In this document: in pieces, positions 10,081 through 20,436 of the stretch
How positions within the stretch are numbered: the first letter of the stretch is position 1
Layout: every line of letters begins with the position of its first letter
Assembly: GCF_001182785.1 (NCBI RefSeq)
Contig: NZ_CP012099.1
Coordinates: 4,276,501-4,340,500 of the forward strand
DNA: 64,000 bases
Direction: 5' to 3'
Origin: Bacillus thuringiensis
GTDB lineage: Bacteria; Bacillota; Bacilli; Bacillales; Bacillaceae_G
Made by a program: the position numbers and the translations under genes
Notes under the pieces: generated by a model
What the model was told of the DNA's origin: nothing
Seen by the model: only the letters and a program-made list of their open reading frames with translations
Database searches by the model: none

Positions 10081-10255
10081 ATTTTCTCCTTCCTTTCTCA
10101 CATGAAGCAGAACAATTTATATCAATCGTATCAAAGGAATAGTTTGCCCACAAATGAAAGAAATATTAATTTCTCTAACTAAAAATAACACTTCTTTATT
10201 GCATACGATTATATTCCTGTCATAGAGAAAGCACTTTGCTCTAAATTCAAAAGAA

Positions 10256-10285
10256 AAGAAAGAAGTACATGTACTTCTTTCTTAC
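10256..10285 (-). terminator. Terminator after spoIIB
   Basis: Perfect palindrome AAGAAAGAAGTACATGTACTTCTTTCTT, T-rich on the minus strand, between spoIIB and maf. Confidence 0.7.
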
Positions 10286-10313
10286 TCATTTTATTATCCT
10301 ATCATTTCACTTT

Positions 10314-11264
10314 CTACGAAACAATTTTTTCATACGAGAGTAAGCCATCAATAATAACTTGATTTAATTTCGCCAAAGATTCCTTATCCATTTTCCCATC
10401 TTTTACTGTTTGTACAGCTACCGACGTATACATATACAGTTTCTTTGCTTCTTCTCGCTTCATACTTTTCCCTTCTTTTTCAATCACTTTCCATTCTTTT
10501 TCAATCGCTTCTATATCTTTTGCGCTGCTTTTTCCACCAACTTGTACGCTAGAAGCATATTTTGCTAAATGAGTGTATAATGGCTGCACTTTTGTTAAAA
10601 ATGTTCCTACTTCTTTATCATCTTTCAGCAATGCTTTATCTGTTATATCCCAGTTCTTCTTTAAAACGGAGACACCATCATTTTTATACTTAGTCATTAA
10701 TTGATTTATAGCCTGTTCATCGCTAGCAATACCAACAACTATTGCATACTTATCCCCGCTCGGTCTCAAAGCACCAATGCCCCCATTGCCTTTCCATTCT
10801 TCAAGAGCTGCCTGTCCTTTTTCTTCAGAAGAATAAAGCCCCCCTTGAACAAAAAATAATTTCATCGGATCCAATGACGTTCCTGCCTGCGCCTTTTGTT
10901 TTTCTTCTTTCGGTGCTGGTGTTTGTTCTGCCGTTCCACCCACCTTTGATTCTCCATTTCCAGTCGGCCTTGAAGCAGTTACTTCACTTCCTCCTGTTGT
11001 TCCTTGTCCAGTAAGTAAATGAAGCATCCCCATTCCAAACGCCGTACCGATAATAATTGCGGTTGCAACGATTGCAATTAATGTATTACTCCACTTCTTT
11101 CGGTATTTTTCCACAGACATTGATTTCGCTTTTTGAAACGGAACAACATTTTTCGGTCGTTCACTTTCTACTACCATCCATTCAAATTCATCTTTCTTCT
11201 TTTCCTCATACTTCGCTTCTGTTCCATTCACTTTCACTGAGATCGTTCGTGATTGCTTGTCCAT
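10314..11264 (-). CDS. spoIIB: SpoIIB-like SPOR-domain sporulation protein
   Basis: A 316-residue protein with a cytoplasmic N-terminal part, one transmembrane helix at about residues 75-95, a low-complexity T/G/P/K linker, and a C-terminal region whose F-F-V-Q-G-G-L-Y-S start is typical of SPOR domains that bind denuded septal peptidoglycan. In B. subtilis SpoIIB localises to the polar septum and helps septal wall thinning before engulfment; it also lies next to maf there. The ATG at 11264 is chosen over an in-frame GTG at 11279. The RBS GAGGTGAGGTG serves the ATG with somewhat long spacing. Sequence divergence from B. subtilis is expected, so context carries part of the call. Confidence 0.82.
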   Translation of the reverse strand: MDKQSRTISVKVNGTEAKYEEKKKDEFEWMVVESERPKNVVPFQKAKSMSVEKYRKKWSNTLIAIVATAIIIGTAFGMGMLHLLTGQGTTGGSEVTASRPTGNGESKVGGTAEQTPAPKEEKQKAQAGTSLDPMKLFFVQGGLYSSEEKGQAALEEWKGNGGIGALRPSGDKYAIVVGIASDEQAINQLMTKYKNDGVSVLKKNWDITDKALLKDDKEVGTFLTKVQPLYTHLAKYASSVQVGGKSSAKDIEAIEKEWKVIEKEGKSMKREEAKKLYMYTSVAVQTVKDGKMDKESLAKLNQVIIDGLLSYEKIVS

Positions 11265-11405
11265 ACACTCACACCTCACCTCTTATCGTTGTCCGCATCA
11301 TATCATATTCATTTCACAAAAAAACGAGATATTTGTCAGAGGAATTCGCCAAATAACCCTATATATTTATCTTATATGTATGCATTTGACTTCATTTGTA
11401 GAACA

Positions 11406-11437
11406 AAAAAACTAGATAGCAAAGACTATCTAGTTTT
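11406..11437 (-). terminator. Terminator overlapping the folC stop
   Basis: Stem AAAACTAGATAG / CTATCTAGTTTT with a short AAAGA-type loop, followed on the minus strand by TTTTTTGTTC. The upstream arm contains the folC stop codon. Confidence 0.8.
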
Positions 11438-12731
11438 TCTCTCGAATATATTTTCGAACTTCAGAAATGAAATAAAGAGAACCTGTTATGATAAAAACAT
11501 CATTTTTCCCTATCATTTCAACTTTTGTATCAATTGCCTCTTTCCAATTTTCAAAAACTAGTTTTGATTCTTTTTGCGAATATGATGCAAGCTTGTCGGC
11601 AGAAATAGCACGATCAAAGGCGAATGTTGTAAAAATAATTTCATCTGCAATGGTTTCTAATTGGCCTACCATGTTATGCAATTGTTTATCACCAAGGGCA
11701 GTAAATAAAACTATTACATTTTTATCTTTATAATGCGCTTCTACTGTTTTCACAAGGCTTTCAATACCTTCTGGATTATGAGCACCATCTATAATAATAT
11801 CCGGGTTACTTTGTAGCTTTTCAAAGCGCCCAATCCAATACGCTTCCCGTAATCCCGTTCTTATTACCTCTTCCTCAATTAAAAATGATAAATATGTTTT
11901 TACATACATTACCGCCATAAGTGCTAGCGCTGCATTTCCTACTTGATGAATACCTTTCATTGAGATTTGCAAATCTTCAAATGCGGAAAAAGGACAAGTA
12001 AAATCAAACTGTTCCCCATCTTCGTTAGACTGTTTATGTAACACTGTAAAATGATTGCCAAGTTCGTATAAGTTTGCATGATTTTCCTTTGCAACATTTT
12101 GAATGACTTGCAAAGCTTCTTCATCTTGTACACCAGTAATTACCGGCACGCCAGACTTAATAATCCCCGCCTTTTCATATGCAATTTCTCCTAGTGTATT
12201 CCCTAAAATATGCATATGATCGTGACCGATATTCGTAATAATCGTGAGAACAGGGTGTATAACATTGGTAGAATCAAAACGTCCACCAAGCCCTGTTTCA
12301 AATAAAACAACATCACAGAAATTGACTTTACCGAAATAGCAAATTGCCATAACAGTAATAATTTCAAACTCAGTCGCTTCCCCTAAATCTGTCTCATCTA
12401 GCTTTTCAACGACTGGCTTTACCATCTTTACGAGTTCAGTAATCTCTTCATCTGCAATTGGTGTTCCATTCACACTAATGCGCTCATTAAATGTTTCGAT
12501 GTAAGGAGAGGTAAACGTTCCTACCTTATATTTCGCGCCTTCTAACATGTAGCGCATATATGTTAACGTTGAACCTTTTCCATTTGTACCAGCAAGATGA
12601 ACACATTTTATATGACGCTCTGGATTTCCGAGCTCTTCTAGCATCCAACTCATTCTTTCTAATCCTGGTTTAATACCAAATTTCAACCGGGTATGAATCC
12701 ACCCTATCGCTTCTTCGTATGTATGTATCAC
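11430..12731 (-). CDS. folC: Folylpolyglutamate synthase / dihydrofolate synthase
   Basis: A 433-residue Mur-ligase-family enzyme that adds glutamate to dihydropteroate and folates with ATP. The P-loop G-T-N-G-K-G-S-T is near residue 50, the central ATPase motif includes F-E-T-G-L-G-G-R-F-D, and the ligase signature D-G-A-H-N-P-E-G near 315. The preferred start is GTG at 12731 (V-I-H-T-Y-E-E-A), with AAAGGGG 9 bases upstream. A TTG at 12758 would add nine residues without an RBS. It follows valS by 93 bases, separated by a terminator. B. subtilis has comC between folC and spoIIB; it is absent here. Confidence 0.94.
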   Translation of the reverse strand: MIHTYEEAIGWIHTRLKFGIKPGLERMSWMLEELGNPERHIKCVHLAGTNGKGSTLTYMRYMLEGAKYKVGTFTSPYIETFNERISVNGTPIADEEITELVKMVKPVVEKLDETDLGEATEFEIITVMAICYFGKVNFCDVVLFETGLGGRFDSTNVIHPVLTIITNIGHDHMHILGNTLGEIAYEKAGIIKSGVPVITGVQDEEALQVIQNVAKENHANLYELGNHFTVLHKQSNEDGEQFDFTCPFSAFEDLQISMKGIHQVGNAALALMAVMYVKTYLSFLIEEEVIRTGLREAYWIGRFEKLQSNPDIIIDGAHNPEGIESLVKTVEAHYKDKNVIVLFTALGDKQLHNMVGQLETIADEIIFTTFAFDRAISADKLASYSQKESKLVFENWKEAIDTKVEMIGKNDVFIITGSLYFISEVRKYIREKN

Positions 12732-12786
12732 GTATGCTTTTCCCCTTTCAAAAGACAACTTTCATAGTTCTATTATACGCAAAGAA

Positions 12787-12816
12787 AAGAGACTCACCAA
12801 TATAGTGAGTCTCTAA
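12787..12816 (-). terminator. Terminator after valS
   Basis: Stem AGAGACTCAC / GTGAGTCTCT around a short AT loop, followed on the minus strand by TTTCTTTG. Confidence 0.85.
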
Positions 12817-12824
12817 AAACATTT

Positions 12825-15470
12825 TTACTTTTCAAGATCTGCTAGACGTTGACGAACTGCTTCGCGTTTTTCTAGGTAATCTTGCTCTTTCGCACGCTCT
12901 CCTTCAATAACCGCTGCAGGAGCTTTCGCTACGAAACCTTGGTTAGAAAGTTTCTTCTGTACACGTTCTACTTCTTTATCAAACTTCTCAAGTTCTTTCT
13001 CAAGACGAGCTCTCTCTTCATCAAGATTGATAAGATCAGCTAACGGTAAGAATAACTCCGCACCTGATACGATTGCAGTCATCGCTTTTTCTGGCGCTTG
13101 TAAATCCGTTTGAATTGTTAATTCACTTGGGTTACAGAAACGCTCAATGTAAGAGCTATTTTTCGTAAGTTGAGCAAGTACAGCCTCATCTTTTGCTTTA
13201 ATTTGCATTTGAACTTTTTTGCTCATTGGCGTATTAACTTCTGCACGGATGTTACGAACAGAACGAATGATATCAACTAGAAGGTGCATTTCTGCTGCCG
13301 CTTCCGTATCTTGTAAATCTTCGCGAACTGTTGGCCACGCAGCTACTGTAATAGATTCGCCTTCATGCGGTAAATGTTGCCAAATTTTCTCTGTTACGAA
13401 TGGCATGAATGGGTGTAATAGACGCATTGTTTGATCTAATACGTAAGCTAAAATAGAACGAGTTGTTTTCTTAGCTGCTTCATCTTCACCGTATAGTGGA
13501 AGTTTCGCCATTTCAATGTACCAGTCACAGAAATCGTCCCAAATGAAGTTGTATAATGAACGACCAGCTTCACCGAACTCATATTTATCCATGTTACGTG
13601 TTACACTCTCGATCGTTTCGTTTAAGCGAGTTAAGATCCACTTATCTGCAACTGATTTTTCACCAGTTAAATCGATTTCTTCATACTTCATGTCATCCAT
13701 GTTCATTAATACGAAACGTGATGCGTTCCAAATTTTATTAATGAAGTTCCAAGTAGATTCTACTTTTTCCATGCTGAAACGTAAATCTTGACCTGGTGCA
13801 CTTCCTGTTGATAAGAAATAGCGCATTGCATCTGCACCGTACTTCTCGATAACATCCATTGGGTCAATACCGTTACCAAGAGATTTACTCATCTTACGAC
13901 CTTGCTCATCACGAACTAAACCGTGAATTAATACATCTTTAAATGGACGCTCGCCTGTAAACTCTAAACCTTGGAAAATCATACGAGATACCCAGAAGAA
14001 GATGATGTCATAACCAGTTACTAGTGCATCTGTTGAATAGTAACGTTTGAAGTCTGCTGAATCTTCATTTGGCCAACCAAGTGTTGAGAATGGCCATAAC
14101 GCTGAACTGAACCATGTATCAAGTACGTCGTTATCTTGATTCCAGTTTTCAATATCTGCTGGTGCTTCTGTACCTACGTATACTTCACCAGTTTCTTTAT
14201 GATACCAAGCTGGGATGCGGTGTCCCCACCATAATTGACGAGAAATACACCAGTCATGAATGTTTTCCATCCAGCGTAAATATGTGTTTTCAAAACGCTC
14301 TGGTACGAACGTTACTTTTTCTTCTTCTTTTTGTTGAAGTGCTACTGCTTTTTCTGCAAGTGGAGCCATTTTTACGAACCATTGTGTTGATAAGTAAGGC
14401 TCAACTACTGCACCGCTACGCTCACTATGACCTACTGAATGCATATGAGGCTCGATTTCTACTAATACGCCAGCTTCTTGTAAGTCTTTCACTAATTCTT
14501 TACGGCATTCGAAACGATCCATACCGTTATACTTACCAGCTTTCTCGTTCATCGATCCATCTTCGTTCATTACTAAGATGCGTGGTAAGTCATGACGGTT
14601 ACCCACTTCAAAGTCGTTCGGATCATGAGCTGGTGTAATTTTTACAACGCCTGTTCCGAAGTCTTTTTCTACGTACTCATCAGCAATAATCGGAATCTCA
14701 CGGCCTACGATTGGAAGTGTAACTGTTTTTCCGATTAAATGTTTGTAACGATCATCTTCTGGATGAACTGCTACCGCTGTATCACCAATCATCGTTTCTG
14801 GACGAGTAGTAGCAAGGCGAATGTGACCTGAACCGTCTGTTAACGGATAGTTCATATGGTAGAATGCACCTTGAACTTCTTTATGAATTACTTCAATATC
14901 AGAAAGAGCTGTGCGTGTTGCTGGATCCCAGTTGATAATATATTCACCGCGGTAAATTAAGCCTTTTTCGTATAATTGAACGAATACTTTATTAACCGCA
15001 TCAGATAAACCTTCGTCTAATGTGAAACGTTCGCGAGAATAGTCTAGCCCTAAACCAACTTTCCCCCATTGTTGACGAATGTGAGAAGCGTACTCTTCTT
15101 TCCACTCCCAAGCTTTTTCAAGGAATTTCTCACGGCCAAGATCGTAACGTGAAATACCTTCTTCACGAAGTTTTCCTTCTACTTTCGCTTGTGTTGCGAT
15201 ACCAGCATGGTCCATTCCTGGAAGCCATAACACATCGTATCCTTGCATACGCTTCGTACGAGTTAAAATATCTTGAAGAGTTGTATCCCAAGCATGACCT
15301 AAGTGTAACTTACCAGTTACGTTCGGAGGTGGAATTACAATTGTATACGGTTGTTTCTTCTCGTCTCCTGTTGCTTCAAAATACTTGCCTTCAAGCCACC
15401 ATTGATAAAGGCCTTCTTCAACGGACATATGATCATATTTAGTTGGTAAATTCTTTTCCGTGTTTGACAT
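12825..15470 (-). CDS. valS: Valyl-tRNA synthetase
   Basis: An 881-residue class I synthetase charging tRNA-Val. The HIGH-type motif ([13 protein letters not shown]) is near residue 50, the CP1 editing domain at about 190-340, the KMSKS motif near 528, and the C-terminal coiled-coil arm ([14 protein letters not shown]) that is characteristic of ValRS. The length is normal for Bacillus. The RBS GGAGGGAAAATA lies before the ATG. Expression is controlled by a T-box leader upstream. Confidence 0.98.
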   Translation of the reverse strand: MSNTEKNLPTKYDHMSVEEGLYQWWLEGKYFEATGDEKKQPYTIVIPPPNVTGKLHLGHAWDTTLQDILTRTKRMQGYDVLWLPGMDHAGIATQAKVEGKLREEGISRYDLGREKFLEKAWEWKEEYASHIRQQWGKVGLGLDYSRERFTLDEGLSDAVNKVFVQLYEKGLIYRGEYIINWDPATRTALSDIEVIHKEVQGAFYHMNYPLTDGSGHIRLATTRPETMIGDTAVAVHPEDDRYKHLIGKTVTLPIVGREIPIIADEYVEKDFGTGVVKITPAHDPNDFEVGNRHDLPRILVMNEDGSMNEKAGKYNGMDRFECRKELVKDLQEAGVLVEIEPHMHSVGHSERSGAVVEPYLSTQWFVKMAPLAEKAVALQQKEEEKVTFVPERFENTYLRWMENIHDWCISRQLWWGHRIPAWYHKETGEVYVGTEAPADIENWNQDNDVLDTWFSSALWPFSTLGWPNEDSADFKRYYSTDALVTGYDIIFFWVSRMIFQGLEFTGERPFKDVLIHGLVRDEQGRKMSKSLGNGIDPMDVIEKYGADAMRYFLSTGSAPGQDLRFSMEKVESTWNFINKIWNASRFVLMNMDDMKYEEIDLTGEKSVADKWILTRLNETIESVTRNMDKYEFGEAGRSLYNFIWDDFCDWYIEMAKLPLYGEDEAAKKTTRSILAYVLDQTMRLLHPFMPFVTEKIWQHLPHEGESITVAAWPTVREDLQDTEAAAEMHLLVDIIRSVRNIRAEVNTPMSKKVQMQIKAKDEAVLAQLTKNSSYIERFCNPSELTIQTDLQAPEKAMTAIVSGAELFLPLADLINLDEERARLEKELEKFDKEVERVQKKLSNQGFVAKAPAAVIEGERAKEQDYLEKREAVRQRLADLEK

Positions 15471-15489
15471 TATTTTCCCTCCTTAAAAT

Positions 15490-15762
15490 AAAAAATGTCC
15501 CTCATCCAAAAAGGACGAGGGACATCGCGGTACCACCTTTATTTACAAACAAATTCATAATTTGCTTATACTCTTAATTTGATAACGGACAAATCCGTCT
15601 TTTCCTAATGAGAACTATTCCGTTCAGAAAAGATGCTCCAGGGCTACCTTCTAACATAACTATCTAGAGAATCTCCCAGCTAATGATTCTCCTCTCTGAA
15701 GACGTTTCATGTTATACTCTTCCCCTTCAAGGCATTTATATGATTGTTAATTATTATATACA
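15490..15762 (-). ncRNA. T-box riboswitch of valS
   Basis: The leader contains the T-box core AAAGGTGGTACCGCGA (minus strand of about 15522-15540), followed at once by a terminator stem (GATGTCCCTCGTCC / GGATGAGGGACATT, about 15494-15527) and a T run. The upstream stem I region includes AGAGAGGAGAATC and a GTA valine codon near 15648 that is a plausible specifier. When uncharged tRNA-Val binds, the antiterminator forms and valS is read. The specifier is my inference from sequence without folding. Confidence 0.92.
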
Positions 15763-15764
15763 AT

Positions 15765-15793
15765 AGTGTAAAAAACGAAACCTTATTCGTCAA
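15765..15793 (-). promoter_or_regulatory. SigmaA-type promoter of valS
   Basis: TTGACG (15788-15793) and TACACT (15765-15770) on the minus strand, spaced 17 bases, directly upstream of the T-box leader. Confidence 0.65.
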
Positions 15794-15832
15794 GATAAAT
15801 TTAAAACTATGGCTTTTCGGGTGAATACAAAA

Positions 15833-15860
15833 AAGATAAGTAGCATTCTCTACTTATCTT
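15833..15860 (-). terminator. Terminator after ysxE
   Basis: Stem AAGATAAGTAG / CTACTTATCTT with a 6-base loop, followed on the minus strand by TTTTTTG. It directly adjoins the end of a dispersed repeat copy. Confidence 0.85.
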
Positions 15861-15960
15861 CTTTATCCCGCTATTTGCGGGCAGTAAGACCCCCACCTCA
15901 AAATTCAACTGAAGCAAAGAAGTTAGATGGGAGCCACCCACTGATTAAAGTTTCACTTTA
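15861..15960 (-). repeat. Dispersed B. cereus-group repeat, copy A (full-length form)
   Basis: On the minus strand the unit runs from TAAAGTGAAACTTTAATCAG to GCCCGCAAATAGCGGGATAAAG, about 100 bases. Three other copies in this window (36763, 40373, 44777) share both ends but have shorter centres. The 5' end supplies the TAA stop codon of ysxE, and the 3' end abuts the ysxE terminator. It resembles the bcr-type elements described from the B. cereus group; the exact family number is not assigned. Confidence 0.8.
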
Positions 15961-16983
15961 CCCGTTCCCTTGCTGGGCAGCTTGTAATTGTGACAGGAAA
16001 TATTCTATATTGCTAACGAGCCAATGCGATTGTTGCAAACTCTTTACTTCGCGCAGTTCATTTTCCTCGCTGCGATTATCTTTTCTTTTCCTATAAGACC
16101 CGATTTGTCGAATAAATTGTGATGGATACGTCATATAAGCAAACATGAGAAGTTGCTCTTCTTTCGTAAATGGAAAATTTTTTTGATACATTTGATACCA
16201 TTCAAACCGATCACTTCTTGCGATTGGATATGTGTTTAAAGACCGCGAATAAAAACCTACTATATCTTGCACAGGCGTTGCAAACTTCGATTTTTCCAAA
16301 CTAATAAAATAGCCATTCCGCTCATAGTCAAATAAAAAATGATTAAGCGACACGTTACCATGCACAAAAGTAATACGTGTTTTCTCTTTTTCTTTCATCG
16401 CATCGTTCCACTCATTTAATTGCTTCGTTGCAAATTCACGCGCTCTCATTACATGATGATAGTACGTGCAATATTGTAATTCAAACGGAGACATATACCA
16501 TTTCGATTCAGATTCTACGAGAAACTCTTCTAACATCTCACCATCATTTTCCCAGCGATCGGATATAGTTGTATAATGTTTTTCTAAATCTTCTTCCGTA
16601 TATGTTTCTTCCTTCACAGTTTTTTGATGCAACGTTCCGAGTGTCTGAAACATTTTATGGTATTGATCATTGTCTTCGCCGTTTCCTTCTGCACGTTCTA
16701 ACCAAGGCATTAAATAATAATTATACGTCCCGTCACTTAAAATATAATTTCCATCCGTCGCATGGTATATAGGTACATAATTTGAAAAACCTTTCTCCTT
16801 CAAATATTGAATATGATGCAGAAAATTATTCCGCTCTAACTTTCTGCCTTCTATTTTCTTGAGTGCATATGGACCTTGATTCGTATAAATTTTCATTACA
16901 CTTCCGTGCTCTTCCATATGCTGCGTATCCAATCTATATTGCCTCACGATAGGTTCATAGTGATTTCGTAATTCAATATCCAT
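15958..16983 (-). CDS. ysxE: CotS-family spore coat protein YsxE (kinase-like fold)
   Basis: A 341-residue protein of the CotS/YsxE family, related to aminoglycoside phosphotransferase/choline kinase folds. The segment F-V-H-G-N-V-S-L-N-H-F-L-F near residue 210 matches the Brenner-type loop H-G-D-x-x-x-x-N, but the catalytic Asp is replaced by Asn, as is common for coat-associated members that may be inactive. The start at 16983 has AAAGGG upstream. It lies just after spoVID, its usual partner in coat assembly. The stop codon falls inside the terminal bases of repeat copy A. Confidence 0.85.
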   Translation of the reverse strand: MDIELRNHYEPIVRQYRLDTQHMEEHGSVMKIYTNQGPYALKKIEGRKLERNNFLHHIQYLKEKGFSNYVPIYHATDGNYILSDGTYNYYLMPWLERAEGNGEDNDQYHKMFQTLGTLHQKTVKEETYTEEDLEKHYTTISDRWENDGEMLEEFLVESESKWYMSPFELQYCTYYHHVMRAREFATKQLNEWNDAMKEKEKTRITFVHGNVSLNHFLFDYERNGYFISLEKSKFATPVQDIVGFYSRSLNTYPIARSDRFEWYQMYQKNFPFTKEEQLLMFAYMTYPSQFIRQIGSYRKRKDNRSEENELREVKSLQQSHWLVSNIEYFLSQLQAAQQGNG

Positions 16984-17024
16984 ACGAATAACCCTTTCTA
17001 TTCAAAACATAGCCTCTAAGAAAA

Positions 17025-17048
17025 GAAGCGAGTGAAAACACTCACTTC
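17025..17048 (-). terminator. Probable terminator after spoVID
   Basis: Stem GAAGCGAGTG / CACTCACTTC with one mismatch and an AAAA loop, followed on the minus strand by TTTTCTT. It lies between spoVID and ysxE, so ysxE may be partly read through or have its own start. Confidence 0.65.
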
Positions 17049-17049
17049 C

Positions 17050-18030
17050 TTATTTCGCCTTTACCCTTGAAACGGGAATATAAATAATTTGCCCCGTATT
17101 TAAAAATATATCTTCTGTTTGATTGACACGGTACACATTTTGTACAGACGTTTCATAACGTTCTGCAATAGATTCAATTGTATCCCCTTCTTGCACGAAA
17201 TACATTCTTAACTTTGTAAATTCTTCTTCCGGTTCTTTCGTAAATAGTTTTGTTAAATAAAGCGCATTTTCATCTCGCTGTGAGTACTCTTCTTCTTGTT
17301 CTTCCTGCTTTTTCGCTTTTTCTTTCTTGAAATCTTTTCGCCCAAACAATTCAAATTGCGGCGTTGTTTCTTGCTCCGCTTCACGCTCCACAAATTCATG
17401 TTCTTCTATTTTCTCTTCTTCTAATTCCTGTTCTTTTCTTTCCTCTAACTGGAACGGTTCAAATGCGTAATCTTCCCACTCATCTGATTCCTTATATGTT
17501 GGTTCTTCTACATGCGGCGCCGGTCTATTTTCATCCTCTTGCGCTGAATCTTCTTCTAACTCCGCATACACCGTCTCTTCCTCTTCAGCTTCATCCTCGC
17601 TTCTCTCTTCATCACATAAACCGGTAATAGATATATCCGCTAATAATTGTAAGCAACCATTTTCCTTTAATTCATAATCAAATTCCTCAATTGATACATA
17701 TAGTTCTTCAATTACTTTCACTCGATTTCTCGGAATTGATATTTCAAGCGGAAAGGAATGAACAAGTTCATTAACCCCATCTTCCCTTGTTTCTACATAA
17801 TCAATTGACTTTGCTGGCGATAGTTCTCTTAATGAATACGCCGAATCATCTTTTCGTGCAACATACTCTCCCGTTAAATCTAATTGCCCTCTCACAATTA
17901 CTTCATGATCAAGCTCTTCTATCTCAACGTCTGGATCTAACGAAATTGACAAAAGTTCATCGACTTCCTGTCCCTTTTGGAACCAAACAGATTCTTTTAA
18001 TGAAAATCGTAACGAATGATCTGCAGCCAC
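17050..18030 (-). CDS. spoVID: Spore coat morphogenetic protein SpoVID
   Basis: A 326-residue protein needed for the coat to encase the whole forespore. The N-terminal domain (S-V-W-F-Q-K-G-Q-E-V-D-E-L-L-S-I-S-L-D-P) is conserved. The middle is a very acidic E/D-rich low-complexity region, and a C-terminal LysM domain (V-Q-E-G-D-T-I-E-S-I-A-E-R-Y) ends near the stop and targets the spore surface through lipid II and SafA in the family. The GTG at 18030 is preferred because GGGAGGGGG lies 7 bases upstream. An ATG at 18060 would add ten residues with this RBS inside the gene. Confidence 0.92.
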   Translation of the reverse strand: MAADHSLRFSLKESVWFQKGQEVDELLSISLDPDVEIEELDHEVIVRGQLDLTGEYVARKDDSAYSLRELSPAKSIDYVETREDGVNELVHSFPLEISIPRNRVKVIEELYVSIEEFDYELKENGCLQLLADISITGLCDEERSEDEAEEEETVYAELEEDSAQEDENRPAPHVEEPTYKESDEWEDYAFEPFQLEERKEQELEEEKIEEHEFVEREAEQETTPQFELFGRKDFKKEKAKKQEEQEEEYSQRDENALYLTKLFTKEPEEEFTKLRMYFVQEGDTIESIAERYETSVQNVYRVNQTEDIFLNTGQIIYIPVSRVKAK

Positions 18031-18098
18031 TTCTTTTCCCCCTCCCAAACTATATGTCATTACAGATTTATGTAGGGAAAGCTTACTTTATGAATAAA

Positions 18099-18130
18099 AA
18101 AAATCGCTCCCCTTATGGAGAGCGATTTTT
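18099..18130 (-). terminator. Terminator of the hem operon
   Basis: Stem AAATCGCTC / GAGCGATTT (with a short AT/CC asymmetry) followed by a T run on the minus strand, immediately after hemL. Confidence 0.85.
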
Positions 18131-18140
18131 CTCTAATACA

Positions 18141-19427
18141 TTATTTTAATTTTGACATTGCAATTTCAGCTGCTGCAATCGTCGCCTCAATATCTGCGTC
18201 ACTATGTGCTGTCGATAAGAATAAACCTTCGAATTGAGATGGCGGTAAGAATACACCTTGTTCTACCATTTCACGATAGTAAGCCGCAAAGAATTCTAAG
18301 TTTGAAGATTTTGCTGCATCGTAATTAATAACGGGCTCATCTGTAAAGAAAATACCAATCATAGAACCTGCACGGTTAATATGATGCGGAATGCCATGTT
18401 TTTCAGCTACTTTACGTAATCCAGCTTCTAACATTTCAGCTTTACGCTCAAATTCTACATATGATTCTGGCGTTAACTGTACTAACGTTTCATAACCTGC
18501 TGCCATTGCAAGTGGGTTACCTGATAAAGTACCAGCTTGGTAAATCGGTCCGCTTGGCGCAACTTGGCGCATAATTTCTGCTTTACCACCGTACGCTCCT
18601 ACTGGTAAGCCACCACCGATTACTTTACCTAAACAAGTTAAATCAGGTGTTACACCGTAGTAACCTTGTCCACAGTTATAAGCAACACGGAACCCTGTCA
18701 TTACTTCATCAAAAATAAGCAGTGCACCGTTTTGTTCTGTTACTTCACGAAGCCCCTCTAAAAATCCTGGTTGCGGAGGAACTACACCCATATTCCCTGC
18801 CACTGGTTCTACAATTACACAAGCAATATCATCACCGAATTGTTCAAAAGCGTATTTCACACTTTCTAAATCATTATAAGCTACTGTAATCGTATTTTTC
18901 GCTACACCTTCTGGTACACCAGGGCTATCTGGTAAACCTAAAGTCGCCACACCAGAACCAGCTTTAATTAATAACGAATCACCATGACCGTGGTAACAAC
19001 CGATAAATTTCAAGATTTTATTACGACCTGTATAACCACGAGCTAGACGTAGTGCACTCATTGTCGCTTCCGTTCCAGAGTTAACCATACGCACAATCTC
19101 AATTGATGGTACGCGCTCAATAACAAGTTTCGCTAATTTATTTTCAATTTCTGTTGGTGCACCGAAGCTTGTACCTCTTTCAGCAACTGATTTTAACGCT
19201 TCTACCACACGATCATTTGCATGACCATGAATTAAAGGCCCCCATGATAATACGTAGTCGATGTATTCATTCCCATCAATATCATATACTTTAGAGCCTT
19301 TTCCACGCTCCATAAACAACGGATTCATCCCAACAGATTTAAAAGCACGAACCGGGCTATTTACGCCACCAGGCATTAAGTCTTGTGCCTCTTCAAACGC
19401 CGCAATCGACTTATCAAACTTTTTCAT
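18141..19427 (-). CDS. hemL: Glutamate-1-semialdehyde 2,1-aminomutase
   Basis: A 428-residue PLP enzyme forming 5-aminolevulinate in the C5 pathway. The PLP lysine lies in [10 protein letters not shown], and the substrate/PLP motifs N-S-G-T-E-A-T-M and C-Y-H-G-H-G are present. The start codon shares a base with the hemB stop (TAATG), so the two are translationally coupled. B. cereus-group genomes usually carry a second hemL elsewhere; this is the operon copy. Confidence 0.96.
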   Translation of the reverse strand: MKKFDKSIAAFEEAQDLMPGGVNSPVRAFKSVGMNPLFMERGKGSKVYDIDGNEYIDYVLSWGPLIHGHANDRVVEALKSVAERGTSFGAPTEIENKLAKLVIERVPSIEIVRMVNSGTEATMSALRLARGYTGRNKILKFIGCYHGHGDSLLIKAGSGVATLGLPDSPGVPEGVAKNTITVAYNDLESVKYAFEQFGDDIACVIVEPVAGNMGVVPPQPGFLEGLREVTEQNGALLIFDEVMTGFRVAYNCGQGYYGVTPDLTCLGKVIGGGLPVGAYGGKAEIMRQVAPSGPIYQAGTLSGNPLAMAAGYETLVQLTPESYVEFERKAEMLEAGLRKVAEKHGIPHHINRAGSMIGIFFTDEPVINYDAAKSSNLEFFAAYYREMVEQGVFLPPSQFEGLFLSTAHSDADIEATIAAAEIAMSKLK

Positions 19428-20416
19428 TATTTAGCGCCTCCTTCTTGTAACCATTTTGCTGCATCTTTCGCATGATACGTAATAATTAAGTCTGCTCCTG
19501 CACGTTTCATACTAATTAATTTTTCAAGAACAACTTCTTTTTCATTAATCCAGCCATTTTGCGCTGCCGCTTTAATCATCGAATATTCACCACTTACGTT
19601 GTAAGCAACGATTGGTAAATTGAAGTTATTTTTCACATCACGAATGATATCTAAGTAAGAAAGAGCTGGCTTTACAATTAAGAAATCAGCACCTTCCATT
19701 ACATCTGATTCTGCTTCACGGAATGCTTCCATACGGTTCGCTGGGTCCATTTGATATGTTTTACGGTCACCAAATTGCGGTGCACCGTGCGCAGCATCAC
19801 GGAATGGCCCATAAAATGCTGATGAATATTTCACAGCGTACGACATAACTGGCACGTGTCCAAAACCATTTTCATCTAATGCATGGCGAATTGCTGTTAC
19901 GAAGCCGTCCATCATGTTTGATGGCGCAATAATGTCCGCTCCTGCTTTCGCTTGACTTACAGCTGTTTTCGCAAGAACTGCAAGAGACTCGTCATTTAAA
20001 ATAATACCATCTTCAATTACACCGCAATGACCATGGCTTGTAAATTGACATAAACATGTATCCGCAACTACTACTAGCTCAGGGAAATCACCTTTAATTT
20101 GTTGAATAGCACGTTGTACAATTCCATGATCACAATATGCTGATGATCCAACTTCATCCTTTTCAGCAGGTAAACCAAATACAATAACAGAACGAATACC
20201 TAAATCAACAACTTCTTGCATTTCAGCTTGCAATAAATCTAAAGACATTTGATATACGCCTGGCATAGAAGGAACTTCATTACGAACATTTTCACCTTCT
20301 AATACAAAAATAGGGTAAATAAAATCTTCCGTATGTAAAAACGTTTCACGTACAAGCGCACGCATGCCCCCGCTTTGTCTTAAACGACGATGACGATTAA
20401 ATTGTAAAGAGTTCAT
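19427..20416 (-). CDS. hemB: Porphobilinogen synthase (delta-aminolevulinate dehydratase)
   Basis: A 329-residue enzyme condensing two ALA to porphobilinogen. The Schiff-base lysines are in the blocks M-S-Y-A-V-K-Y-S and F-L-I-V-K-P-A. The zinc-binding cysteine cluster ([15 protein letters not shown]) is present, so it is a metal-type enzyme. I start at the ATG at 20416 (M-N-S-L-Q-F), the length of known Bacillus proteins. An ATG at 20440 would overlap hemD by 4 bases but has no RBS. Both starts are possible. Confidence 0.95.
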   Translation of the reverse strand: MNSLQFNRHRRLRQSGGMRALVRETFLHTEDFIYPIFVLEGENVRNEVPSMPGVYQMSLDLLQAEMQEVVDLGIRSVIVFGLPAEKDEVGSSAYCDHGIVQRAIQQIKGDFPELVVVADTCLCQFTSHGHCGVIEDGIILNDESLAVLAKTAVSQAKAGADIIAPSNMMDGFVTAIRHALDENGFGHVPVMSYAVKYSSAFYGPFRDAAHGAPQFGDRKTYQMDPANRMEAFREAESDVMEGADFLIVKPALSYLDIIRDVKNNFNLPIVAYNVSGEYSMIKAAAQNGWINEKEVVLEKLISMKRAGADLIITYHAKDAAKWLQEGGAK

Positions 20417-20436
20417 AGATTTCTGTCCCCATTCTT

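Noticed and set aside
10150..10230. Short plus-strand frame beginning MKEILISLTK between maf and spoIIB
   Set aside because: It is only 23 codons long, with no RBS, in a region between two minus-strand genes.
14114..14638. 174-codon plus-strand frame opposite valS
   Set aside because: It is antisense to a highly conserved synthetase, lacks an RBS and has a composition produced by the complementary codons.
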